Shown one piece after another: positions 38,801 to 47,065 of a DNA stretch of 64,000 nt. Positions within the stretch are counted from its first letter, which is position 1; every line of letters begins with the position of its first letter. The stretch spans positions 4,588,001 through 4,652,000 of the forward strand of contig NZ_CP172312.1 of NCBI RefSeq assembly GCF_047946665.1, read 5' to 3'. The notes beneath the pieces were generated by a model. The model was given only the letters and a program-made list of their open reading frames with translations. It did not search any database and had not been told where the DNA came from. The DNA is from Allohahella sp002354735 (GTDB lineage Bacteria > Pseudomonadota > Gammaproteobacteria > Pseudomonadales > Oleiphilaceae). Both the position numbers and the translations under genes were made by a program.

Positions 38801-39145
38801 CGGAATGTCGACGAGTTTCCAGCTCACCCCGCTATCCTTGGACAACATGAAAAATGTATCACCAATCGTACGGCTATACGGCTCCGGGCTGAGGAGAACA
38901 GTTCTGCCATCTGCAGATAATGCCGCGCTTAGCGGCGGCCCATACTTATTAATTCGCTCAGCGTAAAGTGTTTCTGAATATGTCGTATAGGCAAGGCCTT
39001 CCACGGGCGAGTCGATGAATACCCCGTCAGGCACCTTTGTCTTCGATCGATTGCCATCAGAGTCACAAGCCGTCAAAGTCGAGAGGATATACACTGACAG
39101 GAGTGATCCGAGAACACGCTGGTTCCGGAGAATTGCTCTACGCAT
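35807..39145 (-). CDS. Asp-box beta-propeller / Ig-repeat surface lipoprotein
   Basis: A 1112-residue exported protein. The N-terminus has a lipobox-like LSTLTAC. Residues about 70-390 contain Asp-box motifs (SKDSGVSW, SRDGGETW, STDEGLTW, SVDGGKTW, STDGGDTW, SEDGGQFW), a sortilin/sialidase-like propeller. A middle domain (NCAANSDVTFMIGNQAL, MRIARYLQTLG) is shared with the paralog at 1-1951. Six Ig-like repeats follow, each with a G-x-V-x-G-L core (GGTVTGLPAG, GGSVSGLGLE, SGSVSGLPEG, EGSVSGLPTG, SGAVSGLPEG, GGSVSGLLDG). Probably displayed on the cell surface for adhesion or matrix binding. A terminator follows. Confidence 0.85.
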   Translation of the reverse strand: MRRAILRNQRVLGSLLSVYILSTLTACDSDGNRSKTKVPDGVFIDSPVEGLAYTTYSETLYAERINKYGPPLSAALSADGRTVLLSPEPYSRTIGDTFFMLSKDSGVSWKLVDIPVAGPANRLLEISGLLVSPNGRLLIGYEAHLFSKRAFISRDGGETWAVENTFLPCSSTSALISVNDTTLLAVGSTALDSSFADLTGCLEISTDEGLTWTPVNRPVEQFASHDVASSKDGQVIVLAMAGSSYKGIYRSVDGGKTWLFLDRDDHVYSVEMSQNGLTILAAGANAVHLSTDGGDTWSVTEGTHRITDYIYSLYDARPPSNRLKISGANKIIAMSADGSKMLKGTGYDTQLVSEDGGQFWRKINTGGQASTLGMSADGTTVLTAPKYDNGRSKAIKITRTGLTEYTDANGGFNCAANSDVTFMIGNQALHTLKCASIVHVLQMEDGDETVPKAMRIARYLQTLGINNSKDGEGIDKRIKIPMEAHDKNTKVELAGTEQQFTTSVQNADKAVNGGTEKPVVTEAEAKKHIDQAAEKIAPALKEKLCETNACGKDAQTLANPAPTGRIGGTVTGLPAGSALSLVLNTEFASLSALGKTTETISLASNNVYKFSRSVKAAAPYNVKLSSDDPVLLEHCELANASGTTASDGNSIDDVNITCTIPVALNMTIGGSVSGLGLEQSLVLTNFEESIVIRTNGQFSFPESYAADTPYDVVVASTVPSRLDCAVQNGTGTIPTSYESSKISDISVICNTLPTYAISGSVSGLPEGGSLLLNNRDSDRLTPVSMSVTNGVFEFTSLFTGDYNLSMSNLPEGFLCTLSSISGAAELSGVSVDIECGADPSAGYRIEGSVSGLPTGEQITIVNTDSLAGAFFETVNANGNYTFDASFSGNYSLSVTGAPNGLACVFSPTNGGPEFPRVTADIVCTGAVISGAVSGLPEGTSIELYLSLSSGDQGKSIAAASPTFQSYYLQPGTAYTVTVQSTSAGVTCGPVVNGSGTIQAEAVTNISIACSATNEAKPAGALGGSVSGLLDGDIVMIEDSVGNGGFLDSAGNGAFTLPNGLAPGDSYSITVTYGGPPESGGVCSVSSGGTGTMPAVDAEPNYVDDIVIACSYP

Positions 39146-39395
39146 TTAATGTCCTTAAGGCACAGTCAAGAATTGCGCAAGTTCTGGGTAGGTAGAGCAG
39201 GCGCGTTCATTAAAGCCTAGACAAGTGCCTTTAAGAAGCAACTTCGATAGATTATTTGACTGCGGTTTCCTTGAGATTGCTTAGACATGCAGCGCGTGGT
39301 TCAGCTGGTCGTTCAGGCATGTGGAGACCTTCAAGGTGGCAAGCCCCTACTTTTCTAGACGCCTGATAGCTCCGTGAAATACTGCTTCTCAAACT

Positions 39396-40178
39396 CTACT
39401 GGCGATAATCCTCTGTTGTTACCGTGACGCCGAACCGGGTTGTAAACATCTCGATGTATTCAAAGATATCCTGCCTCGCCGCTTCTCGGTCACGGTAGAT
39501 CTTTCGCCGAACTCGCTCGCCTTTGAGGAGCGAGAAGAAACTCTCAGCAACGGCATTGTCGTGGCAGTTGCCGCGGCGACTCATGCTCGGCTTCAGACGA
39601 TTGTCCTTAAGAAAGCTTGCCCATTCCCGACTGGTGTATTGCGAGCCCTGATCCGATTGTATCAAAACCTCGTTCTTGGGACGGCGCTTCCAGGCAGCCA
39701 TCAGGAGGGCATCCATAACCAGATCTGTCGTCATACGGGACTTCATTGACCAGCCGACTATCTGTCTGGAAAACAGATCCAGAACCGCCGCAAGATAGAG
39801 AAAACCCTCGTGGGTTCTGATGTAGGTAATGTCTGTCACCCACCGCTCATTTGGTTTGTCCGGTTCGAATTGCCTAGCCAGAAGGTTCGGTGCCACATGG
39901 CTGGGTGTGCCGCCATAGCAGCCTTTGCGTCGCCTATAGCCGCGCTCTGCGCGAATGCCTTCCGAGCGCATGAGCCGATAGACCCGATTCTTGCTGCACT
40001 GCTCGCCAAGATCCTTCAGGTCTAGAGCGATGTTTCGATAACCGTACACTGCACCACTTTCTAGCCAGGACTGCTTGATGAGACCAGTGAGGCGGCGGTT
40101 GGCTGCAGCTCGAGAACTTTCCGGATTGGCTAACCAGGCATAGAAGCCGCTGAAGTGTACTTTCAGTACACGGCACAT
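39396..40178 (-). CDS. IS3-family transposase orfB (DDE integrase), C-terminally truncated by frameshift
   Basis: The catalytic triad is present: D in WVTDITYI, D in IQSDQGSQY, E in NAVAESFFSLLK. The -1 frame is open upstream of the first ATG to the slippery A6G at 40265-40259 (KYRFIKAHQGEFGIRAM), so the natural product is the OrfAB fusion. At the 3' end FTTRFGVTVTTEDYRQ replaces the expected FYNPVRRHGNN-type end: one T is missing, which removes about 33 residues. Restoring it would extend the frame to a TAG at 39355-39357. Confidence 0.9.
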   Translation of the reverse strand: MCRVLKVHFSGFYAWLANPESSRAAANRRLTGLIKQSWLESGAVYGYRNIALDLKDLGEQCSKNRVYRLMRSEGIRAERGYRRRKGCYGGTPSHVAPNLLARQFEPDKPNERWVTDITYIRTHEGFLYLAAVLDLFSRQIVGWSMKSRMTTDLVMDALLMAAWKRRPKNEVLIQSDQGSQYTSREWASFLKDNRLKPSMSRRGNCHDNAVAESFFSLLKGERVRRKIYRDREAARQDIFEYIEMFTTRFGVTVTTEDYRQ

Positions 40179-40225
40179 GGCCCGAATCCCAAACTCGCCC
40201 TGATGAGCCTTGATAAAGCGATACT

Positions 40226-40504
40226 TTACTTTGACTCGCTGGCAAAGTATCGAGCGGCCTTTTTTAAGATGTCGCGCTCCTCCGTGACCCGCCGCAGCTC
40301 AGCTCGCAGCTGACGCAGTTCGTCCTGCTGTTCGCTGATCTGATGATGCTGACTGCCTGAATCACCGTAGCGCTTGATCCACTTGTACAAACTGTTCGAG
40401 GTCAGATCCAGTCTTCGACAGACATCCGCGACTTTGTATCCGCGCTCCGTGACCTGCTTCACTGCCTCGATCTTGAACTCTTCTGAATAGCGTTTTCCGC
40501 TCAT
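40226..40504 (-). CDS. IS3-family orfA, HTH protein
   Basis: From ATG 40504: MSGKRYSEEFKIEAVKQV, a helix-turn-helix (YKVADVCRRLDLTSNSLYKW) that binds the element ends, and a leucine-zipper-like segment (LRQLRAELRRVTEERDILKK) for dimerisation. The A6G frameshift site is inside KKAA near the 3' end. 92 residues. Confidence 0.9.
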   Translation of the reverse strand: MSGKRYSEEFKIEAVKQVTERGYKVADVCRRLDLTSNSLYKWIKRYGDSGSQHHQISEQQDELRQLRAELRRVTEERDILKKAARYFASESK

Positions 40505-40549
40505 GAACCACACCCTATGACATTGCGTTATTATAACGCTGTCAGGCGT

Positions 40550-41104
40550 CTACTGTATCGGGGGCTTTCCACTCGACATTTCCACTCCCTTGCGTGCATT
40601 TCTCTCTCCTATGAGCCGCCGCAGGACTCTTGGCGGATTTATACCAGCCGCAGGCGGTGTTTCGGAAGACTTTTTTGGCACCACAAGCCAGAAGGCTAGC
40701 GCAGCCATAGCTCCACAAACCGCACAAAATGACACGACATAAAAAAATTCTGTCCACTTTTCTTGTGAAAGCACGACCAAAGCATGAGGTGGAATAACGG
40801 AATACTGTAGTGGCAATGTGACTTTGGCAGCGGGGATGGCGCCAAAAACTGCACCCGAAAACATCATCGGCCGCCAACGGAAATAGTTGAATTTCCGGAG
40901 TAGCAAATAAGTCGGTACACCGAGCAGCAAGACATACCCTGCCGAGAAGACAAGTAATACGGTAAACTTGAACAGAATCCCTGACCAGAAATAAGAATCG
41001 GCAAATATTTCCGAAGAATTGTCGAGCCGCTCTAGAAGAAAGTATATGTTTATCATCAGGGGCGGAACGGATGCTGCCGCCAGAATTGCCAGGATCAGTC
41101 TCAT
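40550..41104 (-). CDS. Four-helix membrane protein, paralog of 18198-18650; 3' end in the IS
   Basis: From ATG 41104 (MRLILAILAAASVPPL), right after AGGAGG. About four hydrophobic helices, with FSAGYVLLLGVPTYLLLRKF and a VPKKSSETPP segment as in the paralog. The tail after that (RVLRRLIGERNARKG) extends beyond the paralog and the stop TAG is formed by the inverted end of the insertion sequence, so the original C-terminus was probably cut by the insertion. Function unknown. Confidence 0.65.
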   Translation of the reverse strand: MRLILAILAAASVPPLMINIYFLLERLDNSSEIFADSYFWSGILFKFTVLLVFSAGYVLLLGVPTYLLLRKFNYFRWRPMMFSGAVFGAIPAAKVTLPLQYSVIPPHALVVLSQEKWTEFFYVVSFCAVCGAMAALAFWLVVPKKSSETPPAAGINPPRVLRRLIGERNARKGVEMSSGKPPIQ

Positions 41105-41171
41105 ATTCCTCCTAGCGCCGCTTAAGGCGCTTGGCATCGCAGCACACTCACTGCGTTCAAGGCAGGGAGCG

Positions 41172-41636
41172 TCAGGCGTAGTTCCAGCACTTCTTTTCCG
41201 AAAAGTCCGACCAGGGATTTACTCCATGGAAGGCGCCGACAAACAGAACCTCGTTACCTCTTACTATCCACTCCATTCCGTGCTCTTCCTCCCATTCACA
41301 GTCGAGTTCCAGGTGAACGACAGGAAGAGCTGGATCTTCAGGGGAGGGGACAATCAACACACTTGGGTAGATTAGCGGCAGCACTTCCTTTGGGTGCTGA
41401 AAATTCTTCGGGTGGCCGCCTGAGTTCTCCAGAAAGTCGTGGCAGTAGCGAATCGAAGCCCGGCATAAATCGAGAATAACTTTCTCCGAAAGTGAGTTCA
41501 GATGGGCGGCGCAGAGTTCTGCATAAGCGATACTGTCGTCTTCCACCGAGAGGGAGATAAATTTCTCAAACAGACCAAAGTAGACCTCTCCCTCCACGCC
41601 GAACCGACCTTCAGTGATATTTCTGATGACTTCCAC
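41172..41636 (-). CDS. Hypothetical protein, possibly DUF6985-like
   Basis: A 154-residue acidic protein with a GTG start at 41636 after AAGGAGGG. It contains FGVEGEVYFGLFEKFISLSV, an internal helical region and a C-terminal module LDCEWEEEHGMEWIVRGNEV, VGAFHGVNPWSDF and WNYA. The ending reminds me of the DUF6985 family, small proteins often found near polymorphic toxins as possible immunity proteins; this is a guess from memory of its pattern. It lies just upstream of the membrane protein at 40550-41104. Confidence 0.5.
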   Translation of the reverse strand: MEVIRNITEGRFGVEGEVYFGLFEKFISLSVEDDSIAYAELCAAHLNSLSEKVILDLCRASIRYCHDFLENSGGHPKNFQHPKEVLPLIYPSVLIVPSPEDPALPVVHLELDCEWEEEHGMEWIVRGNEVLFVGAFHGVNPWSDFSEKKCWNYA

Positions 41637-41919
41637 AATCCCTCCTTGGCGGCGCTGCGCAACTCGCGTCTCGCCGATGCATTAGTTAATCGAAAAAGTG
41701 TTTTCGTTATGAACTGACGGACAGGGTTTGTGATTGCTTCAGGTTTCCTTGAGTAGAATACCGAAGTCATGAGGTCAGCTGGGCTGGTGCAGAATCGACC
41801 TCAGGTAGCCAATGCCTGGAAATGTCCTTCCAAAACAACGACTTCATACATTATCTTGGCGCTGTAACAGAAATCGCTTACGCTCCACCACTTCAATGGC
41901 AATTCAAGGATGAGATCCC

Positions 41920-42594
41920 ATGAAAGGCAAAGCAAGGTTAGTCTCGCTCGCTATCACTACGGCCCCATTATTCGCGGGCGCCCTCACCATTTCCGGCCAG
42001 GCATTGGCTTTTGGAATGTTCGGCGACGGACCTGCTGCCGGTTATGCCCATGCGCAGTACCAGAACATGATCACCCTGCAGACCAACCAGTGGCAGAAGA
42101 GATGGGCCGAGCAAAGTACGCAAAACCGACGGTCCACCTCAAACGCGAAACAGGAACCTGTGGATGCCGCTCCAGCTGAATTGTCCGCCGATGAGACCAA
42201 GGCTGTGATCGAAAAGACGCTCGAAATGCACTACGCCATGTTCCCTGTGCGGGCCATGGCCAAGTATTGTCATCAGCACTTTCCGCAGTCGTACTCGGCG
42301 GCCCCGCTCCAGCAGTGGGAAAAGAGAAATCACGCCGCGGATATGGAGACAATTCTCGGTTCAGTCGTGAAGGCAGACGAGGCCACCCTCTCCGCCTTCG
42401 TTGCAGAGTCAGATGCCATGATGAGCAAGTGGATGGATACCGAAAATGCCGGGAACCAGGCGGTCGTCTGTGGCAGCCTCGCTCAGGTGTTCCAACTGCA
42501 AGCCATAGATCTATCAGCCCAACCGGGCAACGCTCCAGCATTCCAAAAGATCGCAATGGTTGCGCGCAACATCAGGAAGACTGGGACGCCGTAG
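41920..42594 (+). CDS. Secreted hypothetical protein
   Basis: A 224-residue protein with a signal peptide cleaved near GQALAF. The mature chain is mostly helical and hydrophilic (YAHAQYQNMITLQTNQWQKRW, ADETKAVIEKTLEMHYAMFP). It has two cysteines (KYCHQHF and VVCGSL) that may pair. Monocistronic. The family is not known to me. Confidence 0.6.
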   Translation: MKGKARLVSLAITTAPLFAGALTISGQALAFGMFGDGPAAGYAHAQYQNMITLQTNQWQKRWAEQSTQNRRSTSNAKQEPVDAAPAELSADETKAVIEKTLEMHYAMFPVRAMAKYCHQHFPQSYSAAPLQQWEKRNHAADMETILGSVVKADEATLSAFVAESDAMMSKWMDTENAGNQAVVCGSLAQVFQLQAIDLSAQPGNAPAFQKIAMVARNIRKTGTP

Positions 42595-42869
42595 TCCTGC
42601 GCTGATAGTCGACGGACTGCCAAGGCAGCGGAAACGATACCTGATTGTCTTATGAGTTCTGCAACGGTTTCAGCGTCAGCGGTGATACATGGCGGCCCTA
42701 TTTCACCCCCGTACTCACGGAACACAAAATGCTCAAACTTTTTTATTCGGATAGAGTACTGACCTACCTCGAGAGCAAGATTCGCGGAAGCCAGAATGCT
42801 GCACATTGCTTCCAAGCTCGGCCAGCCATCCACGAAGTGAAGACATCGCGGCGCACGGAATCCTCATGT
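42595..42869 (-). other. Intergenic DNA holding a possible gene remnant
   Basis: On the minus strand a frame from ATG 42798 reads MCSILASANLALEVGQYS, FEHFVFREYGGEIGPP and ADAETVAELIRQSG before running into the antisense of the secreted protein gene. This stretch looks protein-like, but its 3' end has no boundary of its own. A truncated small gene is possible. Confidence 0.3.
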
Positions 42870-43172
42870 TTAAGCCTCATTGGCCAACTCATATTCTGTT
42901 CCTAACGCAGCGACCAACCTTGAGTAAAAAGCATCACTTGCTGCCATGAATTTGGTTCGCTCTGCTGGAGACCAGGGAGATGGATTGGGTGGATAGTCCC
43001 AGTCGATGCTCGTATTAAACCAGGTAATAAGCTCACAACCCGCTGTGATGAGCCTTTCTGGCAGCGGAAGTCTTTCCAACTCAACCGAGTAGCCGAAAGC
43101 GTCTCTTGCTTCCTCATCCGAAGCCCACAGGCAGACGCCTGACCCGGGGTCAAAGAAGTAACGAAGCTTCAT
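42870..43172 (-). CDS. Small hypothetical protein
   Basis: A 100-residue protein, MKLRYFFDPGSGVCLWASDE, then ERLITAGCELITWFNTSIDWDYPPNP and a C-terminal AASDAFYSRLVAALGTEY. It follows the zinc-ribbon gene by 9 bases and is likely cotranscribed with it. A fragment of its last 25 codons lies at 17705-17775. Small acidic proteins of this sort are common as immunity proteins, but nothing here proves it. Confidence 0.6.
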   Translation of the reverse strand: MKLRYFFDPGSGVCLWASDEEARDAFGYSVELERLPLPERLITAGCELITWFNTSIDWDYPPNPSPWSPAERTKFMAASDAFYSRLVAALGTEYELANEA

Positions 43173-43181
43173 GATGCAATC

Positions 43182-43508
43182 TCAGGCATATTCGAAGCAT
43201 TCCCGAAGGGGGTAGAAGTCTTGCGCCAGGCACGTATTTTTCACCTCTCTTTGAGGATGCCGAATTTGACATCTCTCTGGTGTGAACGCATTGAAGTCGC
43301 CGCTGCGGTTCTCTATATAGATCCTGGAGCACTCGTAGCACTTATACATACGCCTCACCACTTTCATCGCAGCGTCCCATGAGAAGGCGCCAGCACCAAT
43401 AGCCTCATGCATCGCTTCCCAAGATTCGTCGGGAACGAAAAGGGCCTTGTTCTCCTGATAATTAGAGTTATCGTGGATAGACGCTCCACACTCGCAGAGA
43501 CGCTTCAA
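43182..43508 (-). CDS. Small zinc-ribbon-like hypothetical protein
   Basis: A 108-residue protein with C-E-C-G near the start and C-Y-E-C near residue 57, spaced as a split zinc ribbon, with two more cysteines later (PERCQIRH, NTCLAQ). The middle FVPDESWEAMHEAIGAGAFSW is helical. It is the first gene of a two-gene unit with 42870-43172. The family is unknown to me. Confidence 0.6.
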   Translation of the reverse strand: MKRLCECGASIHDNSNYQENKALFVPDESWEAMHEAIGAGAFSWDAAMKVVRRMYKCYECSRIYIENRSGDFNAFTPERCQIRHPQREVKNTCLAQDFYPLRECFEYA

Positions 43509-43725
43509 GGCAACCCCATCATCTAAAACTTTGCTTCCGCTATACAGCAGACGAAGTGCCGCTCTCTTCTGGGGGAAGAAGACCAGCTTTGTCTGCCAAC
43601 CGCTGCCTTACAAACGCTTCATAGCGGGCAGCTTCCAAAAGCGCGGGTCAAATGCCTTGCTCTAGTATCCACCAACCCGCCATTCGACGAATTTAACCAT
43701 ACCCTTGAGGTCAATTCCTCCTGAG

Positions 43726-44514
43726 CTAAATAAAGATCACGCCCTCAAGATACTTCACCGTCTGTCCAGCTACCACGACGCGTTCCCCCTCAACGCGGCA
43801 CCGCAGATGGCCACCACGCTTCGACGCCTGAAACGCCGTCAGCTCGGCCCGTCCCAGCTTGTCTGCCCACAAGGGCGCAAGCCCCGCGTGAGCTGACCCT
43901 GTGACGGGGTCTTCTTCACCCCCTGATGCGGGCCAGAAGTAACGAGAGACAAAATCAGTGGTCTCGCCTGGCGCGGTGACGATGACGTCCCGAGGGTATA
44001 GGCGTTTAATTTGCTCGACGTCCTGACTGATGTTCAAGACATCTTCTTCATGTTCGTAGACGGCGAAATAGGCCTGATCGCTCACGTAAACTTCCTGGGG
44101 CCTCATCGACAGGCCAGCCAACAGTGCTTCTGGGAGGTCATCAAGACGACCCGGCTTTCGGTTAGGAAAATCCATGGCAATGAAACCCTCGGGGAGTTTA
44201 TTTGCCGCGATCTGACCCACAGCTTTAGCTCTGAAAGTCACAGACTGGAGGTCGGGATCAAGGCCGAACAACACTGATGCCGCCGCCAGGGTCGCGTGAC
44301 CACAGAACGCGATCTCCATGATAGGCGAGAACCAACGGATGTCGTATTCAGCGCCTGACTTCACGACATACGCCGTTTCGGAGAGATTGTTTTCTATTGC
44401 AATGGACTGCATGAGCTCATCGCTGAGCCAGCTCTCCAGGATGATGATTGCGGCTGGATTGCCCTTGAAGAGTGTGTCCGTGAATGCAGCGACGACGTGT
44501 ACGGTGAGTGCCAT
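43726..44514 (-). CDS. PhzF-family isomerase/epimerase-like protein, intact copy
   Basis: A 262-residue protein from ATG 44514 after AAGGAGG (an upstream in-frame extension is not needed). Family features: VVAAFTDTLFKGNPAAIIIL at the start, FCGHATLAAASVLFG with the conserved glycine-rich half, SRYFWPASGGEEDPVTGSAHAGLAPLW in the second half, and SKRGGHLRCRVEG near the end. The two-domain fold resembles diaminopimelate epimerase. Only PhzF itself is well defined (phenazine pathway); no other phenazine genes lie here, so the role is unknown. A deleted copy is at 5846-6366 and a 5' fragment at 56178-56288. Confidence 0.88.
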   Translation of the reverse strand: MALTVHVVAAFTDTLFKGNPAAIIILESWLSDELMQSIAIENNLSETAYVVKSGAEYDIRWFSPIMEIAFCGHATLAAASVLFGLDPDLQSVTFRAKAVGQIAANKLPEGFIAMDFPNRKPGRLDDLPEALLAGLSMRPQEVYVSDQAYFAVYEHEEDVLNISQDVEQIKRLYPRDVIVTAPGETTDFVSRYFWPASGGEEDPVTGSAHAGLAPLWADKLGRAELTAFQASKRGGHLRCRVEGERVVVAGQTVKYLEGVIFI

Positions 44515-44737
44515 GACGGCCCGCCTCCTTGCTGGTGAAGTTAGTGGGACTTTAGCAGGAAGAGGGTTGAGGTGGGCTGTACAGATGGGGTGTATTTTTG
44601 GTGGGAATTGAGATGAGAGTGAGGATCTGTTCTGGTCTCGAAGTGCCAAATAGTGGTGATACCAGAACCGGCTCACAGCTTTGAGCCGTGAGAAGGCCGG
44701 TCGAATTCTCGGGAGGTGTGTACTGGATTAGGGGGAT

Positions 44738-45919
44738 TTAAATACCCCCTGCCGGCTCTGCACGTGCCGTGCACAACGCAAGAACACTGGCGACTACGAG
44801 CAAGGCGGCACTTACGGCAAAAGTAGCGGGATAGCCACTGCCGTCATACAGCATGCCTCCTATGGTTGAGCCGAGTGCGATGCAAAGTTGTATCACCGCT
44901 ACCATGAGTCCGCCGCCTGCTTCGGCATTATCCGGTAGGGACGTTGCCAGCCACGTCCACCAGCCGACCGGTGCCGCTGTGGCTACTAATCCCCATACTG
45001 CAAGTAGTCCAAAAACTGCGAAGACCGAGCTGCCGACGAGTATGAGCGCAAGCGCAATAGCAGCCATCAGTAGCGGCATAGTTATCAGGGTGCGGTAAAT
45101 GCCCGTCTTTAAAAAAGAGCCAATCATTGCCGTGCCGATCAGACCGGCGATGCCCATGGCTAATAAAATCATCGATAAAGTCGAAACATCCACTTGAGTG
45201 GCTGTTTCCAGAAAAGGCCGCACATAGGTAAACAAGACGAATTGTCCCATAAAGAAGGCGCCGACGGCTAACATACCGAATGCTACCAATCGGCTTTTAA
45301 ACAATTTCAAAACATTGCCGGATCCGGCCGTACGAGGCCGGGTCTCCAAGGACGGTAAACTGATCCATTGCCAAAGCAACGCAATCAAGGCAGCGGGCAC
45401 GAGGCATAAGAACGCGCCGCGCCATCCGATTATAGCGCCCAGATAACTGCCTAGTGGCGCCGCCACTACAGTGGCCAGCGCATTGCCACCGTTAAAAATT
45501 GCCAAGGCTTTGGGTACGGAGTGGGGCGGCACTAATCGCATGGCGGTCGCTGCTGATATGGACCAGAATCCACCGACAACAACACCGATTAATGCGCGGC
45601 CAAGCATGTAAGTGACATAACCAGAAGCGAAACCGACGATTAAACCGGACACTCCCATAAGTGCAGTCAGTAGCAGCAATAGGGTTTTCCGGTTCATCGT
45701 CCTCGCAATCGAGGAAATCGAAAGGCTGGCAAGCACCGCAAAAAAACCGGAGATTGCGATACCGTAGCCCACCAACCCTTCGCTCACCTGAAGATCACTT
45801 GCAATCGGCGTAAGCAAACTTACGGGCATAAACTCCGATGCAATGAGCGTGAACACGCACAGGCTCATTGCGAACACGCCGCTCCAGTGAGCGGGCGCTG
45901 TTTCATTGGTAGCAGTCAT
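44738..45919 (-). CDS. MFS efflux transporter, NepI-like (DHA1)
   Basis: A 393-residue transporter with 12 predicted helices. The start FTLIASEFMPVSLLTPIASDLQVSEG and GGFWSISAATAMRLVPPHSVPKAL closely resemble the E. coli purine ribonucleoside exporter NepI as I recall it. It exports a small solute by proton antiport across the inner membrane. The LysR gene at 46035 is divergent and 115 bases away, so it probably controls this exporter. Confidence 0.87.
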   Translation of the reverse strand: MTATNETAPAHWSGVFAMSLCVFTLIASEFMPVSLLTPIASDLQVSEGLVGYGIAISGFFAVLASLSISSIARTMNRKTLLLLLTALMGVSGLIVGFASGYVTYMLGRALIGVVVGGFWSISAATAMRLVPPHSVPKALAIFNGGNALATVVAAPLGSYLGAIIGWRGAFLCLVPAALIALLWQWISLPSLETRPRTAGSGNVLKLFKSRLVAFGMLAVGAFFMGQFVLFTYVRPFLETATQVDVSTLSMILLAMGIAGLIGTAMIGSFLKTGIYRTLITMPLLMAAIALALILVGSSVFAVFGLLAVWGLVATAAPVGWWTWLATSLPDNAEAGGGLMVAVIQLCIALGSTIGGMLYDGSGYPATFAVSAALLVVASVLALCTARAEPAGGI

Positions 45920-46034
45920 ACAAATTCAAGTGTTGTTCCGGAAGTTGGAAATTAGGGACGAATACATGATGATGAATCCATGCAGGTTTTATTAGTATGT
46001 GTAATCTTCATGTACTTGTGAGCGGAGTTCATTT

Positions 46035-46928
46035 ATGGCGACCAGCAAAATAGATGGCCTGCAAGCCTTTGTAGCGGTAGCGCGCGATCAAAGCTTTACC
46101 AAGGCAGCGGCAAGGCTGGGGGTTACACCGTCCGCGCTTAGCCATAGCATGAAGGCTTTGGAAGAACGGCTCGGTATTCGCCTGCTCGCGCGCACCACGC
46201 GCAATGTGTCACCGACCGAAGCGGGCGAACGTTTGATGCGCTCGATTGCGCCGCTGTTCGATCAGATCGCCGTAGAAGTAGAGGCCTTGGGCGAGTTGCG
46301 TGACAAACCTGCCGGTACGATTCGCATCACTTGTTCTGACGATGCCATCGAACTCTACTTGCGCCCAAAGCTTGCCGAGTTCCTGAAGACTTATCCGGAC
46401 ATCACGCTTGAGCTGTTCGTGGACTATGGCTTTACCAATGTTGTCGAAGAGCGGTTTGATGCGGGAATACGCCTGGGCGAAGCGATCAGCAAAGATATGA
46501 TCGCCGCGCGGATCAGCCCGGATTGGCGTTTGGCCGTGGTGGGTTCACCCGCTTATTTTGCGCAATGTCCACCGCCAGAGACTCCGCATGAGCTGACTGA
46601 ACATGCCTGCGTGAATATCAGGCATCGGCCTTCAGGTGCAGTTTATGCCTGGGAATTTGAAAAGGACGGCCTGGAATTTACGGTCAAATGCGAGGGGCAA
46701 TTAATATTCAACAGCATCATGCATATGATGAATGGTGCGATAGATGGGATCGGCCTGGCCTACGTTCCCGAAGCTTTGGCGGCGCCTTATATTGCGGATG
46801 GCCGGCTTAAAGAAGTCCTGGCCGACTGGTGTCCTTACTTTCAGGGCTTCCACTTGTACTACCCGAACCGACGACAAACCTCTCCCGCGTTTTCAGCCTT
46901 TGTTGATGCCATGCGTTATCCCGGCTAA
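46035..46928 (+). CDS. LysR-family transcriptional regulator
   Basis: A 297-residue regulator with an N-terminal winged helix (DGLQAFVAVARDQSFTKAAARLGVTPSALSHSMKALEERLG) and a periplasmic-binding-protein-like effector domain (residues about 90-297, starting GTIRITCSDDAIELYLRP). The gene is divergent from the MFS exporter and lies upstream of the operon starting at 47066. It could regulate either or both. Confidence 0.92.
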   Translation: MATSKIDGLQAFVAVARDQSFTKAAARLGVTPSALSHSMKALEERLGIRLLARTTRNVSPTEAGERLMRSIAPLFDQIAVEVEALGELRDKPAGTIRITCSDDAIELYLRPKLAEFLKTYPDITLELFVDYGFTNVVEERFDAGIRLGEAISKDMIAARISPDWRLAVVGSPAYFAQCPPPETPHELTEHACVNIRHRPSGAVYAWEFEKDGLEFTVKCEGQLIFNSIMHMMNGAIDGIGLAYVPEALAAPYIADGRLKEVLADWCPYFQGFHLYYPNRRQTSPAFSAFVDAMRYPG

Positions 46929-47065
46929 CGCGCTCCAAGCCCAGCAAACGAACCCCACAGCTTCATTTGTGAATTCTTCTCACAACATCATTCAGTCATG
47001 ACGCACTAATCATCTGTTGCCAATCGCGCGACTATGACGCTTACGCCGCCTCAGGAGCAACCGTC

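Larger units (their letters stand above)
39356..40552. mobile_element. IS3-family insertion sequence, about 1.2 kb
   Basis: Two genes in the orfA/orfB arrangement are bounded by inverted ends: TAGACGCCTGATAGC at 39356 and its near-complement GCTGTCAGGCGTCTA ending at 40552. A slippery A6G (40265-40259, minus strand) sits at the orfA-orfB junction for -1 frameshifting to the fused transposase. No flanking target duplication is visible. OrfB has a disabling single-base deletion near its 3' end, so this copy may be inactive. Confidence 0.85.

Noticed and set aside
35807..39145. Regular repeats that might be a CRISPR or tandem DNA repeat
   Set aside because: They are diverged protein repeats (Asp-box and Ig-like) inside one coding frame; there is no constant repeat with unique spacers.
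42071..42556. 161-residue minus-strand frame
   Set aside because: It is antisense to the secreted protein at 41920-42594, which has a signal peptide and normal coding character; this frame is rich in Arg/Ser/Pro as shadows often are.
43726..44676. Longer N-terminal extension of the PhzF-like protein
   Set aside because: The extension upstream of 44514 lacks family similarity, and a strong AAGGAGG site precedes ATG 44514; the other copies also start at the equivalent codon.
45920..46034. LysR binding box between the MFS and LysR genes
   Set aside because: Regulation is likely, but I saw no convincing T-N11-A palindrome to place.
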